From Aurelia coerulea (taxonomy: Eukaryota > Cnidaria > Scyphozoa > Semaeostomeae > Ulmaridae), in assembly GCA_039566865.1 (NCBI GenBank), contig CM076944.1:15460501-15524500 (forward strand): a stretch of DNA of 64,000 nt, written 5' to 3'. The notes below the pieces were generated by a model, which was not told the DNA's origin, ran no database searches, and worked only from the letters and a program-made list of their open reading frames with translations. The translations under genes and the position numbers were made by a program. Within the stretch, counting starts at the first letter, position 1, and each line of letters starts with the position of its first letter. This document shows, one piece after another, positions 23,225-34,225 of the stretch.

Positions 23225-24241
23225 CTATTGCACTCTTCCTACCTTGGGTGTCAGAGCCAAAAATTTCGCTTTATGAAAAAATAGAGAAAGAAAATAAGGC
23301 AAAAAAGAGAGGCTCTGGTTCCATCAATCGACAATCTCCTTCTGGTGTGAAATTTCAGCAAATCAGCAACCGTGATGCAAGACATGGAATCTTTCGCCGA
23401 TTGTTAAGAATGACAAAAATGACGTCATCCAAACGATCGGTGATCGAATGAAGATTCACATCCACAAGAATTGTTCTGTAATGGCGCATATGTGAGTTGC
23501 CGTTTACAAAGCTGTGCGAATTTTTCCTTGAAAGTCAAGAAGCTGTCATTTCAACAGTTTGATATAATTAAATCAGATTTCATTCGCTTTGCTGTGTTAC
23601 TGATGGGACATGGAAAGTCATTGCCGATCCAAATCGCCCCATTTGTTGTGAAGCAATTAGGCCCATATTGAAAGAATTTGACTGTGTAAGAAACAGAGAC
23701 ATTATTCCTAGTCATTTCACCTCTATTGGTATGGATTTACTGATATGGTATGGATTTCAGATTGACAGAACTGTTTCTAAATGATTCTGATTTGGCTGCT
23801 TTCCTTATCTCATTGGAATTCATCAGGAGAGACAGGAGACAGGTATGCTTTTGAACGACTTCTTTACGCCACATGCATGGTTGTGAGCAGTGGGGAGCCT
23901 ACCTTATCAAGAAGGAGCTGGAGTGGCTTTGCTTTCAGATATTATGATATGGGACACTTTGCGATAAACATTTGATTGCCAAATTAAGTCAACACATGTT
24001 TGCCAGCATTGGAATTATTTACTAAGCCAGCTGAAGGCTTGCATCAAATGAGAAATCAATCTGTTATCATTCTTAGGCCCGTTGGGCTTCAATTCATGTA
24101 CAATTTTTCAAGATACCAAACATCCCAACTACCCAAAACTATTTGGGGGCCAACATAAACACTGTAAAAACCATTCCACATAAAAAACTAAAAACTCGGA
24201 TTTCTCCTTTTTTGGTGCAACCAGAAACATTTTTGAATTAA
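23225..24241. other. Centre of the long-TIR element, no recognised gene
   Basis: A plus-strand frame around 23570-23960 reads for up to 60 codons between stops (TDGTWKVIADPN, then FTSIGMDLLIWYG) and may be an eroded gene. I do not recognise the family. Confidence 0.3.
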
Positions 24242-26055
24242 ATGTTTAAATTATGCAAATTAGGCACGAAAAACGCGAAATTTAGCTTGGCAACAGTGAT
24301 TTTCGAATTCAGCGGTCCAAAATTTGTGCGAATGCACCAGTTGCCACAAATGAGCACGATTTGCTTCTTGCACTCATTTCTTGGCAAAAGGTGCCCAGTC
24401 TGCGTTAAGTAGTTTGTTTGTAAAAAAAATTTGTATTGAATAAAAAAAGATCTCTCGTTTCTATTTTGCATAAAGAAAAGAGCAAATTCAACTCTTTGTT
24501 GCTTTTTGTGTTGGAGTTAAATACCAGGAGCAGAGAACCATGCAGAGAACGTGTCACTTTATCAATAAGATCTCATAACAAGTGATCAATGCGGATTTTA
24601 AATTGTGCCTGCCTCAGCCCTAGACATTTCACAGACCAGTAAAGGAGCTGGTGACGAAACAGGCATTATAGCTTGTGACTGCAACAAGATTTTGTTGAAA
24701 CATTGAAAGAAGCGTCGTGCGGAGCTCTTTTTTTTCTCTAAAAGATCTTTAAATCTTTAACACGTAAAAGGCGAAAAGATTGCAAATGTTTGATTCCCAG
24801 TCCAATGAAATACCTGCAAATGACAATAAAAATGAACCCGGTGCTAAAAGAAGTATAACGATTTCAAGGGAACATGGAATGTCTTCGGAGAAGAAAAAGG
24901 TATATAAAGCATCCTAACTAAGGAGACAGCTTGCATTCCACCCGTCGAATTTGTACCAAATGGATCATTCAAAATTGTCTGTTGTGATGAATTTGCCTGC
25001 CAGGCATCTTTATTTCACATGAATGCTGGTTTAAGTTTCCTGCTGTGAACTCTCAGGTCTTTCCTAAAAACTGTAAAGTTTCCTATTTACAAATCATGTT
25101 TTGTTTTCATAACACTGTCTGTCCCTTCTTCCTTATTCTTCATAAAAGTACAACACAAGGATTCTTCTTGTCTAGACTTGGTCTAGACATAGTCTAGATT
25201 TCATAGACAACTGAAAGACTGTGAATCTCTTTTCTGTAGATTTAGCTTGAAGAAACGAAGAAATATACAGTTCTAACTGGACAATAAGTACATTCAATGC
25301 AGGATCACTTGCCTCAATGCTGAGGTCCCCAAAGATCAAAAGGTTGTCCCCGGCTCTGGAATAGAAATCAACCAGTTAACCCATTTGCTCAACAAAATAT
25401 TTCTTTCATTTTGAGATAGAGGCCTGCATGAAGGTACCAATAACCATTTCATTTTTCTGAGATTTAGTTCGATAAACTTTGCTTGGATATCGTGAGGCAC
25501 TTCAATCCCTGATAGCTCCTTAGAAATTATTTGCTCATTCACATAAACAAGAAGCCCATCAGAATGGGCTGATACGTCTAATCTAGAAGGCTTTTTGTAA
25601 CCTGGGATGATGAATTATGATGTAGGGAACGAGCTATCTAGTTTGGTCTCTGTTATAATTAAGGCATCCAAAGAGCCCTCTAAAAGGGCTGCAAAATCAT
25701 GGAACTTGTTCCTGATCAAGTTTATGTTGATATAACTTATGATAATCTTTTTCGGATTTGCAATGCGCAGTGTTTTCATTTTTGGAAAGCATTACCATAG
25801 CTTTGATCAAGTTCATAGCAAGCACAGATTTACCTTTCTTGTTCAGATGTAATTTGTGAATACCAAGACAGGAATCATCAATGTTTGAATTATCCAGGGT
25901 CTTGACTTTTTCTTCAACACACAGTGCCTTCAGTTTTCGATTTAACTGGTCCACTTTCTTTTTCCCTTCCTGTATGTCATTTCTCGGTGTTAACAGGGAA
26001 ACAGCAATTCTTGCGTGTGGAGTTCCATTCCTTATTGACTTGATAGTGCTCTTAA

Positions 26056-26516
26056 GGCCTGGGTTACACGATACCGGATTGCTTTTCGCACCGGATTGGT
26101 TTCAACCCATCTGCGTCAAAATCGCACCGTTTTCATTGCAGTTACACGACACCGGATTGCCATGAACCCATTTTTGATTGCAGTTACACGACACCGAGTC
26201 ACCCTGCACTGCGAAGTCTAAATCTATTGTCTTTGACAACTGCGAAGCCCAAATGGAGTGGGGTCACATCGGATTGGTGCAGTTACACGAGCAAACGGAG
26301 TAGGGTCACACCGGATTGGTGCAGTTACACGAGATGGAATGCGGAGCGGAGTGCATCGGATTCATTTTCATCTCACCTCCAGAGCAGAGTGGTTTCACTC
26401 CGCGAAAACGGAGTGGACTGACACCGGATTGCCTCGGTGTCGTGTAACTGCACCCCCCTATCCGATGCGAAAAGTAATCCGGTCTGTGATGAATCCGGTA
26501 TCGTGTAACTGGGGCC
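26056..26516. mobile_element. PIF/Harbinger-like MITE, GGCCTGGGTTACACG terminus, TAA duplication
   Basis: Ends are GGCCTGGGTTACACGATACC and, inverted on the right, GGTATCGTGTAACTGGGGCC. TAA lies on both sides (26053-26055 and 26517-26519). The interior repeats the terminal motif at least five times (GTTACACGA followed by CACCGGATTG or CATCGGATTGG). The 3-bp TAA duplication and terminus suggest the PIF/Harbinger superfamily. Removal rejoins LINE D ORF1 (SVKQL/KSTIKS). Confidence 0.8.
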
Positions 26517-26551
26517 TAAGTTGTTTAACCGAATCGATGTTGCTTGTGAGG

Positions 26552-27285
26552 TAGACTTGCCCCAAGTCTATCTCTTCAGTCTTTAGACCATTCCCTTCGA
26601 TCCGCCATTCCAACATTAGATAGCAGTTATGATAGCAGTTATGATACATCTGCGACCCTTTTGATTAAGAACCTTAAATGGCTTACTGTCAGTGATATGA
26701 TTAAAAGTGAAACAGCTACGGTTACGTATAAAGCAATAACTGGCCTTGCACCTAGCTATCTTTCTGATTTGTTCACAAAAAATTCTGACCGAAATATTGA
26801 TATTAGCTTGCGAAATGCAGCCACTTCTCTATATCCCAAGGATGACAACCTGCAAAGGACAAAAAGCGATATCTTTTCGTGGCGCTAGAACTTGGAATCA
26901 GCTTCCGTTGGATATAAAACAAGCAAATTCGCTTAATTCGTTTAGATGCCAACTAAAAACCATCTGCAGCCTTCTGCTTGAACATTTGATTGTGATTTTT
27001 CGTTCCATTCACTAGTTTTGATTTTACTCTTTTTAATTTTTTATCAAAAGTATTCTAGTTAGATTTTTTAGATTTTATCACTTGTAATTAGGTTATTTTA
27101 GAAAAGTATTGTTAATTTTGTAAGCTTTTTAACACGGCCCCCTGTAAGCAGTCGTTGATTGATGGGGCCACCGTGTATAAATAATTAAAAATGAAATGGA
27201 TGAAATGAAAGAATGGCGGATCCAGGAACTACCGAAAGGGAACAACGGTAAGACAGACTGAAGAGATAGACTTGGGGCAAGTCCA
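26552..27285. mobile_element. Inverted-end element with 9-bp target duplication, carrying a LINE 3' end
   Basis: TIRs of 60-75 bp begin TAGACTTGCCCCAAGTCTAT on the left and the inverted TGGACTTGCCCCAAGTCTAT on the right. The flanks CTTGTGAGG (26543-26551) and CTCGTGAGG (27286-27294) are a 9-bp duplication with one mismatch. The TIR tip is itself a palindrome (GACTTGCCCCAAGTC). A 9-bp duplication is typical of Mutator-like elements, so MULE-like is my best guess. The interior is a captured or inserted LINE 3' end. Confidence 0.75.
26640..27205 (+). pseudogene. LINE ORF2 C-terminal fragment with 3' UTR
   Basis: The plus frame reads KNLKWLTVSDMIK, TVTYKAITGLAPSYL, KNSDRNI and after one frameshift RGARTWNQLPLDIKQA, all from the C-terminal region of CR1-like LINEs. 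The 3' UTR ends in AATGAAATGGATGAAATGAAAG. Just upstream, GATAGCAGTTAT is duplicated (26615-26645). It lies wholly inside the 9-bp-duplication element. Confidence 0.85.
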
Positions 27286-28000
27286 CTCGTGAGGTCGTTC
27301 GTACCGATGTGTATAATCAGAGCATCAGGTTGTCTCCTTGTGATTGGTTTTATGTGATCTGTAAGATCTTCCGAGTTCGCTCCTAAATGTGGTCGAACGC
27401 GAACTGTGTCTTTTGTTCAAAACTTCCTCTTCGATACCATTTAAGATCGAATTTCCTACAACAGTTATGTTTAGCCTTCGCGGGCCTTCTATGTTTTCAT
27501 TTTTATTTTTATTTTCATTTTCATTTTCGTTTTCGTTTTCGTTTTCGTTTTGGTTAACAACATTGCTGGCACCATTTCGATTGGGTCTGTATGGTCGTTT
27601 GGGACTCTTTAATCGGTAGATTCTTCTGCGTCGGGTAACTTTTTATTTCTCTTCTTTTTGTTCTTTTTCTTTTTGATCTTCTTTTCGATGATGCCATTGT
27701 TCGGATTTCTTTTGTTTGCATTTTTTGGCTTAGCTTTGTTTTCCTCCTCATAACTTAGGCCCGATTCCTGTCCGAATTTTCTCCCCGAATGACAAAAAAC
27801 TGGAGATTGCTTTCGATTAAAGCTGAGATGATTTGCTGTTTAGCATCCAGCTGTCTCTCTAGCGACGAGATTCTCTCATAGAGACAGCGGATAAGGGGCG
27901 AATCATCCGTCGGATATGGGATTGGTTGGGCAGCTGCCACATTATTTAGCGGCGATTTGAGGAGCACCAGATACAGGGCCGTCGTTGATAACAGCACTTA

Positions 28001-29368
28001 GTGTGTTGAAGAGGTTACCCTGTATAAACATTGTTATTATTATTATTATGTTCCAAACAGTTCTCTTAAATCAAAAAAATCATCTGATGCATCTTCTTGT
28101 TCGGTCTGTTTATCAATAGCTTCGATTTCACTCCGTTTTTAATCATCTTCCCGCCATACGTAGCCTCTTTGATTACATTTGCTTCATTGCCGTCCACCAA
28201 CACATAATATAATAATCTTCATAAATTGGAAGATCGAAGAACTATTTATTCTTTAGATGACTTGACTTAAAAAGGCTTGCCCCGCTAGCTTCAGCCTCGG
28301 AAGAGGTATGAATCTCTGTTTGTTTCTCGACGGTTTTTGACATGAATGACTGCTAGTAGTTCTGCAATTTATGGGGAATAAGCTACACTCATAAACGTCA
28401 GAAATCAAAAATTCATCTGACAAAATCCGAGGCCTTACTCATCTATGTAATGATCATGAAGTACAAACTTCGCGGATACAATTCAATAAATAAACATCTC
28501 CTCCTCGTAAAAAGTGCTAAATATTGTGTTAATGTGGTAGGGAAGTATTTTTTCATGCTGAAGCCTTTCAGGTCTTTTATGAAGCATGTAACGGGGGTCA
28601 AATTCCATATTTTGTCTGCAACTTCTTCCAGTTCAACTCCAGTTCAGCATCGCGGAGGAGATTTCCTCGTATTCGCCATCTTCCAGAAAAGTAGTGCGTT
28701 GTCCCAGAACTCTGTGAAAAGGTCTATTGCAGGGGCATACAAATCCCAATAAATAATATTGAATACTTCGATTAGGCTCGGAACGATATTTCCACTAATA
28801 TCAGAGGGCTTCCTACACTTTGTTGATTCAAAAACCATCAAAAGGTTATTTTACGAGCTGAATCAACTTAGAATAAAACTCCCTAAAAGAACAGCTGTTA
28901 TGTAGATAGATTAATGTGAAAAATTTTAGCATTAATGGTATATAATGTATGAAAACAAAAACTGTTGGATATAACTTTATTATTACTATTATTATTATTA
29001 TTATTATAAGCTGTTCTGCAAATCCTTGGAGGGCTATTGGGCGGGTGTCTTTTCTCAAAGGTCTTGGCTCCAATAACAGAAGAGTTTCCAGTCCCAGGTG
29101 TGCTAATTAATGGTGCCACGCATATATCTCAAAATGGTTGTTTACTGGGAGTCATCTAAAACTTAAAAACTTTCTTTTAACAGTGGTGGCGGTAAATGCT
29201 ATTTCATTGTTTGTAATATAATTTGGCATGATTTTTGTTTTGGTTGTGTAAATATATTGTCATGTAAATAAGATTTTTAAAATGTATAAATACTCGGCTG
29301 TCCTCTGGTTTAGTTTAACTGAAGAAGATTTTTATCGAAACGTATTCAAATAAACAGTGGTGTTTTTA

Positions 29369-29370
<2 letters not shown>
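28001..29370. other. Intronic DNA with (ATT)n tracts
   Basis: ATT microsatellites occur at about 28035-28050 and 28977-29006. On the minus strand just above the second one, LRKDTRPIALQGFAE resembles the start of a LINE RT (RPIAL block) and may be a tiny fragment. No other gene is supported. Confidence 0.4.
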
Positions 29371-29399
<29 letters not shown>

Positions 29400-30178
29400 T
29401 CTTTCATTTAAAGTTGGCTAGAAAATATAGCTACAATTGCTAATTAAGGCCAACAATTTACAAAAAATACATATAATGTTACAAGTGAAGGTATAATTTA
29501 CAATAAAAAACCTAAATTGGGATAAAATATTTTACATAATCTGCAGTTGCAGGCTTGGCATTGATGGGCTTTGATAAGCCTTTTGAAAATCTGAAGGGAA
29601 TCTGAATTTTTCATTTCTGGTGGTAGTGTCTCCCATACTTTTTTCCCCATAAATCTGACTGTATCGATTCCAAGGCAAGTTGTTTTCGCCTTTGGTAGTT
29701 GTAGTTTATCAGAACACCTTAGGTTGTAAGGCATTTCTTTTTCCTCAAAAATTTGCTTCATAAAGCTGGGATTTAGATCATATTTTGTTTTGTAGATCTC
29801 TACCATGAGCAACTGCAGGCTCCTCTGATGAACGGTTACCGAATTATCCATTTCTAACAATTTTTCAAAGCTAGAAACATTGTCATTGTATGCGATTCTT
29901 AGGGCCCTTTCATGTCTCCTGTTTATCTTATCATTCAAATTTCTATCGTGAAACATCCAAATCAGCGAGCAATAGCTAAACTGGGACATAATGAATGTTT
30001 TCATCAACAGTTTTAGTTTCTCGGGCTCCATGAAGATTGAAATGCGAGTAAGAGCATGAAGCTTCTGACTAGCTTTTTTACATAGCGTTTGAAACGCTTC
30101 AATGGTATGTTTGAAACGTTTCGTTGATATATCATGTATTAATGCAACTATGATATTCATTTTCTTATTTAGCATTGA
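29371..30178 (-). pseudogene. LINE fragment of the LINE B family, ORF2 C-terminus and tail
   Basis: A 225-codon minus-strand frame (30175-29498) carries the RT-downstream region: FMSQFSYCSLIWMFH, RRHERALRIAY, YNLRCS and the end motif CNCRLCKIF, which matches CDCRLC in LINE B. The 3' UTR then runs into a (TTA)n tail at 29371-29397. It is 5'-truncated near 30178. The frame is intact, but the protein lacks the catalytic RT motifs. Confidence 0.88.
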
Positions 30179-31212
30179 GTTTGTAAGCTGAAGGGATTTT
30201 TGTGTAACGAATTTAAAATGAAATGAAAATCAAATTGCTGTCTTTCCAATGACTTTTAGAAAATAGTTGATCGCACATACCATCCACACACGGTAGATAT
30301 GATGGTAGGGGAGACCGGCGACAATTGTAACACAGGGCAATTGTAACACTGACTCTCACGACTTGCAGCAAAGTGCAAAAAATCTGATTTTTCCAGCTTG
30401 GAGCTTGGTTGGAGGATCCTAGCTGAAATCAACTTGGAGCTTGATTTGGAACTAAGCTTGGAGGAGCCTAGCAGGCCTATGCTTTGGCAAATATATCCTA
30501 CCGTTATGAGGGTAGATTTCCGTCAACTTCTATCACTTACCCAAAACTAACCATCGTTCTATTCACGGAAAGTGTTGGCCTGAAGTGTAATGCGAGAAAA
30601 GCTATTGATTTCTTTTCTGTAGTAACGCTATTTTTTTCGATGGGATTGATTAAAAAATAGGTTTTCTCTTGTAATCTATCCGACAACGTATTTGTATTAG
30701 ATGTTTATTTAATTATTTTTTCTTTCTGTTTTAAAGGGGCACCTTTATAACGAATTTAAGATAGATAAATAAATAAAATAAATAATAAATAATTTTGAAT
30801 CACGTCCTGCAAAAATGCTTTCGAAGTACGTTTATAGCGGTCTATACATCATCTGAATTTTGTAATTTCATCAATAATATCGACAGAATGTCTTTTTTCA
30901 TTTCAATATCAAGTCAACTGTTTACCGGGTGAAGCATCTGTGGAGCAGGACAGCTGTTGCTTGTCATCTTGAACTTGCTCAACCAACTGAACTGATTAAG
31001 TTTAGCTTCTCAGCGTCCTAAAACTATCTTTGAATGCTAAGTAGAACAATAGCAACATAGAAACCCAAATGAACCAGCTTCAGTTGATTATTTACCGTTT
31101 TTACCTGACGTCACACTGAGGGAATCAAACTGAGGGAAACCTATGAAATTTGATCATTATCTTACGTCATTTTGAAAATTTCTACGGGGGCTTCCCAAGA
31201 AAATCTCCTATA
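30179..31212. other. Intronic non-coding DNA
   Basis: At 30310-30350 there is CCGGCGACAATTGTAACAC with a second CAATTGTAACAC, the look of a transposon end, but no partner was found. Near 30760-30790 an A/T-rich 'aaataaataaaataaataataa' tail is present. No gene seen. Confidence 0.4.
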
Positions 31213-31510
31213 TACCGGGTGTCCCAAAAACGCAACAGATTTGAAGAACTATGACGCAAGCTGTTTCCAATTAATGATCAAATGATTATTTTCATCTAAA
31301 TTTGCAATGATTAGATTAAATTTTGATATATTTTTCAGAAGTTTTGGTCGCAGAGTTAAAAATCCACAAACTTCAAATTAGCTATCAGGGTAAAAGCAGA
31401 GTTACCAGCAATAGTGCACAGTATACTGCAAAATTAAAAGCAAGGCAATGTCTGCAGCTTCGCAGGATTAAGGATAAGCACATAACTAGATTAAGAAACT
31501 GTAACTAAGG

Positions 31511-32907
31511 CACTGTGTGCCCAGACCTGGAAACAATTAAAAAATCGATTTTTTCAAAAACGATTCCTTTAATTTTTCTCTTATTAACTATGCTCTGAAC
31601 TCCCTGAAACTGAAAACCGTTTTTTTCTATGTCTTAAGGTTTTTTTTCTGTGAATTTACAAAGTTGTGAAAATCTTCAGCTTTGAATCCAATATGGGATC
31701 CAGCTGCTTCTGAAAAACTGCTCATTTCTATTAAATCAATTGAAACTGTCATATTTGTCCAAACCATTTATACTATGGCTTATCTGAAAGAAAATAGCTT
31801 CTTTTACTTGAAAGGAACTTAAGACGAGGTAAAGGAATTAAATGTGATTTTTTACAATATTAAGATTATTTCATAAAAACACAACTTTCGATTTTCATGT
31901 TTTAATTGATGCATCTAAAATACTGTTTTTAAAAAGTTCACAGTGTTTCACACCGAAGCCAATAGACTTTCCTCTAAGTATAACCATTCAAGAATAGAAA
32001 AATCAATGAGTTTCATCTGCGAAAACGTGCGAAAACGTGGATTATATGATTTACTACCCTAAATCATATGGGCTTTTTCGAGCTACCAATTATGGGGGAT
32101 GCTTTCCACCCCCTCTGAAAACTGTCTTAGACTCACCAGAACTCAATACAACTTGGCACAGTTACAGAACGAGTAATTTGTAGCTGGCAGCGTAATTTGA
32201 GTGTGGTTGCCACGCCTTGTGACGTCACAGTGACATCACAAAGTTGAAAATCTCTGAAAATCAGGCTTCCAAGTTAAATTGGTGTTGAAAGAAGATTTTG
32301 CATGAACTATAAGCAGTTTTTGGCTCAATTTTTCAACATACTTGGTGCTAGAATATTATTTTATAGAAAATGAAGATTTTGGACTGATATTTTAGCAGAA
32401 ATTAACCAATTCTGATGACGTCATTTGTGCTGCTAATTTGTGCTATGTAATAAGAGACCAAAAAGAACCTGCAAAATGGTGATAACCTATTACAAATGCA
32501 TCATTACAGTATTTGCTTGAAAAATTTTGAAGAAATTAAAAACCTAGCTAATTAGTTCAAAATGGCAGCCAAAATGATGTCATTATAGAAAATGCTGATG
32601 TCATCAAATTCCAGAAATTCCGGTATCAAATTGAAGCCCTCTGTTTGCTGATTCATTTGCCATATAATACTTCATAATTCAATCAAATAATTCCATTGAA
32701 ATCATTGAAAATAATGATTTTGCTGCTACCTCCTTCCGAGATTAGGTCTCAGTCCCCCAAGATCGCATCAAAACTAAAATTTTAGAACACAGCTGAATCG
32801 GGCATGCAATTGCGCATCTAATGATTCCTTCCCTGGATATATATATATGACAATTTTTGAAAAATTTATGAATTGTTTCCCGAAAATGAGATCCTGGGCA
32901 CATAGTG
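31511..32907. mobile_element. Nested inverted-end element, CACTGTGTGCCCAG terminus, 5-bp duplication
   Basis: Ends CACTGTGTGCCCAG and the inverted CTGGGCACATAGTG are flanked by TAAGG (31506-31510 and 32908-32912). The insertion point falls inside the conserved sequence of the enclosing MITE. The interior includes the repeat shared with 19557-19738. No transposase frame was found. Confidence 0.75.
32071..32280 (+). repeat. Dispersed repeat shared with 19557-19738
   Basis: It is the same-orientation counterpart of the 19557 repeat, with matching GGCTTTTTCGAGCTACC, TGACGTCACAGTGAC and TGAAAATCAGGCTTCCAAG blocks. It lies inside the nested element at 31511-32907. Confidence 0.7.
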
Positions 32908-33388
32908 TAAGGGATCCCTTGCTAATTCATGAGGTATCCAGTCTCGAGGAAGCTCTCAGTGTTCATTCTCCATTGAAAGTATAACTCTAATAATGGCCTA
33001 GTCATTTTAGAAAAAGTAAAGAACCCATCATCGGCACTTAAGAAGCACAACTGTGTTTGGACAAAAGTGTATGTTTAATGTTTAATTAACTTGTGTCTTT
33101 GGTTTTTGTTAGCAATGCTGATGGATTGCACAGATTTTCATACTTTATAATTTTACATTATAATTCATCAATGTTATTAATGCAGCAGCTCTTGTTTTGA
33201 CCTAGGGTCAATTTTGCTATTTGCTGATTTTTAATTCTTCAACCAAGTCACCAAAAATACTGAAAAATATATCAAAATTTAATTTGATAACTGCAGATTT
33301 GAATGAAAAGAATTGTTTGATAATGAATATGAAACTGTTTGCATTAGGAGTTTTCAAATCCATTTCGTTTTGTTTGGGACACCCGGTA

Positions 33389-34112
33389 TTTGGAGAGAGA
33401 AACAGCAAGGTAATTTGCAATCTGAGTGAATTTGTCTGCTACTAAACTGCAAAGGTTCCAAATCTTTAAAAAGGATATTGTAAAATTCAATGACTTATTT
33501 CTTTGAACTGAATGACTTAAGAGAAAATTTAACTATTTCACTATAATTCTACCGTGCGACTTTTCTGAAATCTTCAATTTAAAAAAGAGTGTTTTCTTCT
33601 TTTTCAAGAATCTAAGAAAAAATATGAAAAAAACTCAAAACGATCGTAACTTCTAAAATGTTTCACGTAACATGAAATGCTTTCCAACAAAAAACTACAT
33701 TTTATGGATGTCTACAATATAGTGTCAAGCAAAAGTATTTGACTCTTTTTGGTTTATGATTTGGAAATTTAATCACTTCACATCCCCAAGAGAGTTGAAA
33801 TATAAAATACACTGTAATTTAAAAAAATATTCAAAATTGTTGAAAAGTCCAACAGTAGAATTATAGGTACGTAGCAAAAGATCCTTTCAAGCCAATCAAT
33901 CAGACGAAATAGGTCATAACATTTTATATCCACCTTTTTACGCCGATTTAAAGATTTTTTATTAAACAAGACATTTGCCAGCGACATTATTTCTTATACA
34001 CAGAGTATTTGCCATGTTTTGATATACAGGGAGCTGCAACTATTATAACTCCAGATTTCGATTGAACAGTTTAGAGACTTTTCAAAATGTTTGCAAGGAA
34101 GCAAATGAATAT
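33389..34112. other. AT-rich intron next to the SLC35B1 donor, no gene
   Basis: Only short frames without motifs or splice support. Confidence 0.4.
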
Positions 34113-34118
34113 ACATAC

Positions 34119-34225
34119 CTGCCCAAGTGCACTCATTAATGAAAATCCAACAATATTCTTGATGATAAAGGGATATTTGAGACAAAAATCGATAAATTTC
34201 CATAGTTCTCCAGTGAAAATAATGG
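34119..34225 (-). CDS. SLC35B1: SLC35B1-like ER nucleotide transporter, penultimate exon
   Basis: This 107-bp exon has an acceptor CCTTCTAG just upstream (34226-34227 on plus) and a donor CAG|GTATGT (34113-34118). It starts with two bases of a split codon and then encodes IIFTGELW.F, CLKYPFIIKNI and FSLMSALGQ. The FTGELW and SALGQ blocks are SLC35B1 hallmarks, part of late transmembrane helices. It ends in phase 0, matching the last exon at 9796. The exons encoding the N-terminal helices were not found between 34226 and 64000. Confidence 0.9.

Larger units (their letters stand above)
21760..24962. mobile_element. 3.2-kb element with 722-bp near-identical inverted arms
   Basis: The left arm 21760-22481 and right arm 24242-24962 are reverse complements over about 720 bp with few differences (for example CGATGGG against CGACGGG). 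They begin at CATTTGGTACAAATTCGA and end at GCATAATTTAAACAT. The 1.76-kb centre holds an RT remnant and a stretch broken by stops but no transposase. The arms' similarity means recent insertion or arm-to-arm conversion. The class is unknown (long-TIR or foldback type). Confidence 0.8.
25256..28000 (-). mobile_element. LINE D: 5' part of a CR1-like element (ORF1 with SGNH domain, start of ORF2)
   Basis: On the minus strand from 28000 down: an ORF1 N-terminus with a heptad-like stretch (LYERISSLERQLDAKQQ), a lysine/arginine-rich linker, a (TTTTCG)n-encoded Asn/Glu repeat (27480-27551), an SGNH/GDSL-type domain, then the endonuclease start of ORF2. Two DNA elements interrupt it (26552-27285 and 26056-26516). 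It lacks the RT and 3' end. CR1 and L2 LINEs are known to carry esterase-like ORF1 proteins, which fits. Confidence 0.75.
25256..28000 (-). pseudogene. LINE D ORF1 (SGNH esterase-like) and ORF2 endonuclease start
   Basis: The ORF1 esterase-like domain shows VVGNSIL near 27480 (a GDS-type block with N in place of D), ALIIHIGTNDLTS near 27320 and, after the insertions, ARIAVSLLTPRND (about 26000) and DDSCLGIHKLHLNKKG (about 25840). The last resembles the SGNH block V end with its histidine. ORF2 begins with NINSIRNK-type and ITETKLD motifs (about 25740-25620), followed by VNEQIISKELSG and KWLLVP.. (25542-25336). Frame breaks occur at several places. No RT follows. Confidence 0.75.
31215..33386. 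mobile_element. MITE of the 7780-8555 family, enlarged by a nested element
   Basis: Ends are CCGGGTGTCCCAAAAACGCA and the inverted TGTTTGGGACACCCGG, with TA at 31213-31214 and 33387-33388. Both arms match the 776-bp sibling at 7780-8555. Subtracting the 1,397-bp nested element plus its 5-bp duplication leaves 770 bp, close to the sibling's length. Confidence 0.87.
9797..34118 (-). other. SLC35B1: Intron of the SLC35B1-like gene, about 24.3 kb
   Basis: On the minus strand the donor is CAG|GTATGT at 34113-34121. The acceptor is a TTTATTTTCTTTCAG tract next to 9796. The flanking exons join in phase and give a continuous family sequence across SALGQ/NFIFM. The interval is mostly mobile elements, listed separately. 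Confidence 0.88.
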
